64,000 nucleotides of DNA from Clostridium sp. KNHs205. Its GTDB lineage: Bacteria > Bacillota > Clostridia > Lachnospirales > Lachnospiraceae. Under the pieces are notes generated by a model, which saw only the letters and a list, made by a program, of their open reading frames with translations, was not told the DNA's origin and made no database searches. Where the stretch lies: positions 600,001-664,000 of the forward strand of contig NZ_JNLE01000003.1 of NCBI RefSeq assembly GCF_000702945.1, read 5' to 3'. This document shows, in pieces, positions 60,077 to 64,000 of this stretch (positions are counted from its first letter, which is position 1; every line of letters begins with the position of its first letter). Made by a program: the position numbers and the translations under genes.

Positions 60077-61426
60077 ATGTTAAAAGATGCTTTACCTAAA
60101 ATAAATACCCTGCTGCCCGGTCCCAAGGCCAGTGCCATACTGGAGAGAAGAAGTGAGGCAGTGCCCGGTGCCATCAAATCGGTGTATCCCTGTGTTATCA
60201 GCAGAGGGGAAGGGGCTATGTTAGAGGATGTGGACGGAAATATATTCCTTGACTGGGTAGGCGGAGTTGGAGTATTAAATATTGGATACAGCCATCCGGA
60301 GCTGATAGAGGCTGTAAAAGAACAGTCGGAAAAATACTTTCATGCAATGATGAATATTGTAACTCATGAGGGTTATATTAAACTTGCCGAGAAAATGAAC
60401 GAAATCGTTCCTGTCAGGTCTGCCAAAAGAAAGACCATGTTTGCTAATTCTGGTGCAGAAGCAATTGAGAATGCAGTGAAAGTAGCAAAGTCCTATACGG
60501 GAAGACCGAATGTCATAGTATTTTCAGGAGCTTTTCACGGCAGGACCTTGCTTGCTTCCACCATGACGGCAAAGAAAGCCTATGCATCAGGCCTTGGACC
60601 TTTTCCGGATGGTATATACCGGGCGGAGTTCCCTTATCTGTACCGTGGACCGGAAGGATATAATGAGGAAGGTGCTATAGCTTATTATATTGAGAAATTG
60701 ATAAGGGTATTTGAAGAGGCTTCACCTGCTGAACATATAGCTGCCATTGTAGTGGAACCCGTTCAGGGGGAAGGCGGATTTGTTCCGGCACCTATAGAAT
60801 GGGTTAAGGCTGTGAGAAGAATCTGTGACGAGAAGGGGATTCTTCTGGTAGCAGATGAGGTTCAGACTGGTTTTGCCAGGTCAGGAAAAATGTTCGTGTC
60901 AAATTATTGGGATGAGGCAGGAGCTGCACCTGATATCATTGCCACTGCCAAGTCCATAGCAGGAGGGGTGCCGCTAAGTGCCATAACTGCTTCCGCTGAG
61001 ATTTTTAATGGAGTAAAGAATGGCATAATCGGGGGAACATATGGCGGCAATGCCCTTGCCTGTGCTTCGGCTTTAAAGGTAATTGAAATTATAGAAAGAG
61101 ACAATCTGTGTGCCCGTTCTTTGGAAATTGCTGCGAAAGTGAAAGGAGCCTTTCATTTGTGGCAGGAAGAGTTTGAAGAAATTGGGGATGTAAGAGGTAT
61201 CGGATGTATGACCGGTATAGAATTTGTGACGGATAAAAAGAGTAAATCACCCAATGCAAGGCTGGTATCGGATATAGTTATTTATTGTGCAGAGCATGGG
61301 CTTATTGTGGAAAGCGCAGGAACCTATTCCAATGTCATTCGTTTCCTGTGTCCCCTGGTAGTGACAGATGAACAGCTGGATTGCGGGCTTGAAATTCTTT
61401 ATAATGCTGTGAAGGACTGCCGGTAG
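60077..61426 (+). CDS. gabT: class III aminotransferase, 4-aminobutyrate type
   Basis: At 449 residues it has all class III features: FLDWVGGVGVLNIGYSHPE (about 54-72), FANSGAEAIENAVKVAK (about 119-135), FSGAFHGRT (about 147-155), VVEPVQGEGGF (about 226-236), VADEVQTGFARSG (about 257-269) and the PLP lysine in IATAKSIAGGVPLSA (about 288-302). It transfers an omega-amino group, most likely from GABA or a similar substrate, to 2-oxoglutarate. It follows a Fe-ADH and an amino acid transporter on the same strand, in keeping with a short catabolic pathway. GGGAGG precedes the ATG. Confidence 0.9.
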   Translation: MLKDALPKINTLLPGPKASAILERRSEAVPGAIKSVYPCVISRGEGAMLEDVDGNIFLDWVGGVGVLNIGYSHPELIEAVKEQSEKYFHAMMNIVTHEGYIKLAEKMNEIVPVRSAKRKTMFANSGAEAIENAVKVAKSYTGRPNVIVFSGAFHGRTLLASTMTAKKAYASGLGPFPDGIYRAEFPYLYRGPEGYNEEGAIAYYIEKLIRVFEEASPAEHIAAIVVEPVQGEGGFVPAPIEWVKAVRRICDEKGILLVADEVQTGFARSGKMFVSNYWDEAGAAPDIIATAKSIAGGVPLSAITASAEIFNGVKNGIIGGTYGGNALACASALKVIEIIERDNLCARSLEIAAKVKGAFHLWQEEFEEIGDVRGIGCMTGIEFVTDKKSKSPNARLVSDIVIYCAEHGLIVESAGTYSNVIRFLCPLVVTDEQLDCGLEILYNAVKDCR

Positions 61427-61509
61427 AGAGTGTTTATTTATATCTGAAATAACAGGAGTAATTTATTTTCCTACAGAGCAAAAGAAATATGAGTTATATA
61501 GAATAACCC

Positions 61510-61538
61510 TTGACATTTTTTTCTGTTATGCATAAAAT
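61510..61538 (+). promoter_or_regulatory. promoter of the valS T-box leader
   Basis: TTGACA (61510-61515), a 17-nt spacer and TAAAAT (61533-61538), some 20 nt before Stem I of the T-box. Confidence 0.8.
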
Positions 61539-61559
61539 AATAATAACAACACAGACAAA

Positions 61560-61844
61560 AGCGTTGACGAGGAGGAGTACATGTTATTCCGGATGAACAG
61601 AGAGAAGATGGCTGGTGAAAATCTTCGTGATGGGAACATGGAAGTAGCCTTTGAGCTTTGGATCGAACAAAAATATTATTTTTAAGTAGACTCCAACGGA
61701 AATTTCCACCGTTATCAGGGAAAGCGATATCGGAACCTTTATTCGTTCCCGTATTGTATGAGAGCAGAATTCTATTCTGAAATTAGGTGGTACCACGGAC
61801 ACGTTTCGCCCTAAGCAATTATTTATTTGCTTAGGGCGTTTTTT
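61560..61844 (+). promoter_or_regulatory. valine-specific T-box riboswitch and terminator
   Basis: Stem I carries the conserved GGTGAAAATC-type loop (61614 area) and GAA followed by the specifier GTA (61644-61646), a valine codon. The T-box AGGTGGTACCACGG is at 61785-61798. Its TGGT would pair with the ACCA end of tRNA-Val. The terminator CGCCCTAAGCA/TGCTTAGGGCG plus T6 occupies 61807-61844. Uncharged tRNA-Val would stabilise the antiterminator and allow valS expression. Confidence 0.96.
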
Positions 61845-61962
61845 GTCTGTTTTGTAACACCAGCATAGCTGTCAGGTCAGCACGAAGCTTTGTAAAGGAA
61901 GGTTTCTGGTGCCTGAAAATAAAAGGATATTTCAGCTGTGCATCATAACAGGAGGATTCAGA

Positions 61963-64000
61963 ATGGATAAGAAGTATGATTTTAAGACGGCAGAAAAGGA
62001 AATGCAGGAGTTTTGGAAGAAAGAAAGTATTTATAGCTTTGGAAAAGGAAGAGAGAAGAAGGTATTCTCAATTGATACACCACCGCCTACGGTTAGCGGA
62101 AGCCTCCATATCGGTCATGTATTTTCCTACACCCAGGCGGAAATGATTGCCCGCTATAAGCGGATGCAGGGATATGATGTATTCTATCCCTTCGGCTTTG
62201 ACGATAACGGCCTGCCCACAGAACGGCTGGTAGAAAAGGTTCAAAAAATCAAACCCGGTGAGTTAAGCAGAACGGAGTATAACAAAAGATGTATGGATAC
62301 GGTAAAGGGATACGAAGAAGAGTTTAAAGCTATGTGGAAGAGCCTTGGCTTTAGTGTTGACTGGTCTTTGGAATACCAGACAATCTCACAGCGGACCCAG
62401 AGAATCTCTCAGCGCTCCTTTCTTAATCTGGTAAAAGCAAAGAAGGCTTACCTTAAGGAATCACCGGTACACTGGTGTACGGAATGCCAAACCTCCATAG
62501 CCCAGGCAGAGCTGGAGACGAAGGACACCGAATCCGCCTTTCATTACCTGACCTTTGAAACAGAGAGTTCACCCCTTATCATAGCTACCACAAGACCGGA
62601 GCTGCTCTATGGCTGTGTATCGATTTTCGTAAACCCGGAGGATGAACGTTATAGGCAGCTTATCGGGCAGAAGGCAAAGGTACCTTTGTATGATTTCTGG
62701 ATTCCTGTTCTTGCAGATGAACAGGCGGAGAAAGAAAAGGGCACAGGAGCGGTTATGTGTGCGACCTTTGGTGACAGTACAGATGTAGAATGGTATCAGA
62801 AGCATAAGCTGCCCTTTAAGAAAGTTATAACGGAGAACGGAAGGATATCTTCAGAGGTACCCTTTATCGGTAATCTTAGCATAAAGAAGGCCAGAGCTGA
62901 GATTGTAAGGCTGTTAGAAGAGAAAGGTCTGATTAGTAAGAGAGAGGATATTACCCATGCTGTTGCTGTTCACGAAAGGTGCGGTACAGAAATAGAAATC
63001 CTTCCTTCTGCCCAATGGTATATAGATATTATGACGGAGAAGGAACGTTTTCTTAAGGCAGCCGATGAAATTAACTGGTATCCGGAACATATGAAGAACC
63101 GCTACCGGATCTGGGTAGAGAATCTGAAATGGGATTGGTGTATTTCAAGACAGAGGAATTTCGGTGTACCTTTTCCACTGTGGTATTGCAAAGAGTGCGG
63201 AAGTCCTTTACTGGCAGAGGAGGAGCAGCTGCCAGTTAACCCGCTGGAGGATAAACCCCGCAAGCCTTGCAGCTGCGGCTGTAAGGAATATTATGCAGAG
63301 ACGGCTGTATTTGATACCTGGGCAACCTCCTCCGTAACACCTCTGATTAATGCAGGCTATGGAGAGGAGGAAGACCGAACTGCAGAACTGCTTCCCATGG
63401 GCATGAGAAGCCAGGCTCATGAAATCATCCGTACCTGGGCTTTTTACACTATTGTAAAGAGCTTATACCATACGGGACAGATTCCCTGGAAGGACATTAT
63501 GATAAGCGGTTTCGTACTGGCAGGGCGAGGGGAGAAAATTAGTAAATCCAAGAATAATGCAGTTCTTTCTCCGGTACAGCTTATTGAAACTCATTCTGCC
63601 GATGCTATAAGATATTGGGCGGCCGGTGCCAAGCTTGGGACGGATACCTTCTTTGAGGAAGAGGAACTAAAGGTATCAAAGCGCTTTCTGACGAAATTAT
63701 ATAACGCGGCGAAATTTGCCTTTATGCATCTTGAGGATTATGTAGACACTGCAAAGACTGAACTTCTGCCTGCGGATAAATGGATCCTGCAAAGAGTAAG
63801 TGAAACAACAGCAAATGCAGAAACGCTCCTTGACCAGTACGAAATCGGTCAGGCAAGGCATCTGATTGATGAGTTATTCTGGAAGGATTTCTGTGATTAT
63901 TATATAGAAATCGTAAAAGAACGCCTGTACCAGCCTGAAAAGCATGGCTGGGAAGAACGGAGTTCCGGACAGTATGCACTGTATCACAGCCTGTATGGTA
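61963..64000 (+). CDS. valS: valyl-tRNA synthetase, 3'-truncated by the window
   Basis: The first 679 codons are present with no stop. The HIGH motif is in SGSLHIGHVFSYTQAE (about 48), the CP1 editing domain follows, and the KMSKS equivalent KISKSKNN is at about 527-534. A CxxC zinc cluster (WYCKECGSPL ... CSCGC) lies between, which bacterial E. coli-type ValS lacks. Together with the short opening MDKKYDFKTAEKEMQEFWKK, this suggests the shorter archaeal-like ValS form seen in some clostridia. GGAGG precedes the ATG, and the T-box upstream supports valine specificity. Confidence 0.95.
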   Translation, partial: MDKKYDFKTAEKEMQEFWKKESIYSFGKGREKKVFSIDTPPPTVSGSLHIGHVFSYTQAEMIARYKRMQGYDVFYPFGFDDNGLPTERLVEKVQKIKPGELSRTEYNKRCMDTVKGYEEEFKAMWKSLGFSVDWSLEYQTISQRTQRISQRSFLNLVKAKKAYLKESPVHWCTECQTSIAQAELETKDTESAFHYLTFETESSPLIIATTRPELLYGCVSIFVNPEDERYRQLIGQKAKVPLYDFWIPVLADEQAEKEKGTGAVMCATFGDSTDVEWYQKHKLPFKKVITENGRISSEVPFIGNLSIKKARAEIVRLLEEKGLISKREDITHAVAVHERCGTEIEILPSAQWYIDIMTEKERFLKAADEINWYPEHMKNRYRIWVENLKWDWCISRQRNFGVPFPLWYCKECGSPLLAEEEQLPVNPLEDKPRKPCSCGCKEYYAETAVFDTWATSSVTPLINAGYGEEEDRTAELLPMGMRSQAHEIIRTWAFYTIVKSLYHTGQIPWKDIMISGFVLAGRGEKISKSKNNAVLSPVQLIETHSADAIRYWAAGAKLGTDTFFEEEELKVSKRFLTKLYNAAKFAFMHLEDYVDTAKTELLPADKWILQRVSETTANAETLLDQYEIGQARHLIDELFWKDFCDYYIEIVKERLYQPEKHGWEERSSGQYALYHSLYG

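Noticed and set aside
61584..61802. Minus-strand 72-codon frame
   Set aside because: It is antisense to the T-box leader, which explains all the conserved sequence there.

Overview
The window is low-GC chromosomal DNA from a clostridial Firmicute. It fits the family Lachnospiraceae (Anaerocolumna / Lachnoclostridium-like), judged from protein style, T-box control of valS, a SleL-like LysM protein, T7SS-type WXG genes and many solute ABC transporters. Assignment below family level is inference. It opens inside a 23S rRNA gene and ends inside valS.

1-2.8 kb: 3' four fifths of a 23S rRNA, a promoter, tRNA-Asn, tRNA-Cys and a terminator. No 5S gene follows the 23S. 3-12.9 kb: an accessory stretch with an HExxH protein, MerR, DUF6273 and PNPOx-like genes, a SxxK serine hydrolase, a DUF697-like GTPase, XRE regulators, a DUF1847 protein and an HMCES/YedK protein. 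AT-rich minisatellites separate several of these. 13-17.9 kb: a foldback (MITE-like) element, a SleL-like protein without GH18 catalytic residues, feoAB and a decayed zinc-ribbon/P-loop gene.

18-24.9 kb is the most interesting part. Two overlapping WYL-domain regulators face an RtcB RNA ligase across a short promoter region with a 7-6-7 palindrome. Between rtcB and a slipin/SPFH gene lie about 550 nt of non-coding DNA. They hold four tRNA-like domains packed head to tail with 0-3 nt between them; none is a normal tRNA. A further ~180-nt multibranched RNA fold follows. I read this as an RNA-repair locus carrying its own tRNA-mimic (Y-RNA-like) transcript.

25-37.8 kb: iron and sulfur uptake. 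An AraC regulator is fused in frame to a siderophore-binding lipoprotein that keeps its own ribosome site and lipobox. A PatB-type C-S lyase and a cystine-type ABC transporter follow, then a DtxR repressor, two FecCD permeases, their ATPase and an exporter-type ABC protein. Three 16-bp boxes of the form GTTAG-N6-CTAAC (one degenerate) probably define a DtxR regulon. 38-46.7 kb: a solitary short DnaK, cysK, PadR, a pair of MutS-like ATPases under a MerR-type 19-bp-spacer promoter, and an acyltransferase-like protein.

46.9-50.8 kb: a six-gene type VII secretion effector cassette with a zincin toxin, three small helical partners, a DUF5081-like protein and a lipoprotein that may be the immunity factor. 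51-61.4 kb: Zn-alcohol dehydrogenase, PucR, a polar amino-acid ABC transporter, Fe-alcohol dehydrogenase and a GabT-like aminotransferase, which together suggest amine/amino-acid catabolism. 61.5-64 kb: a valine T-box and valS, cut by the window end. Operon, regulon and function calls are inferences from sequence reading; no search was run.
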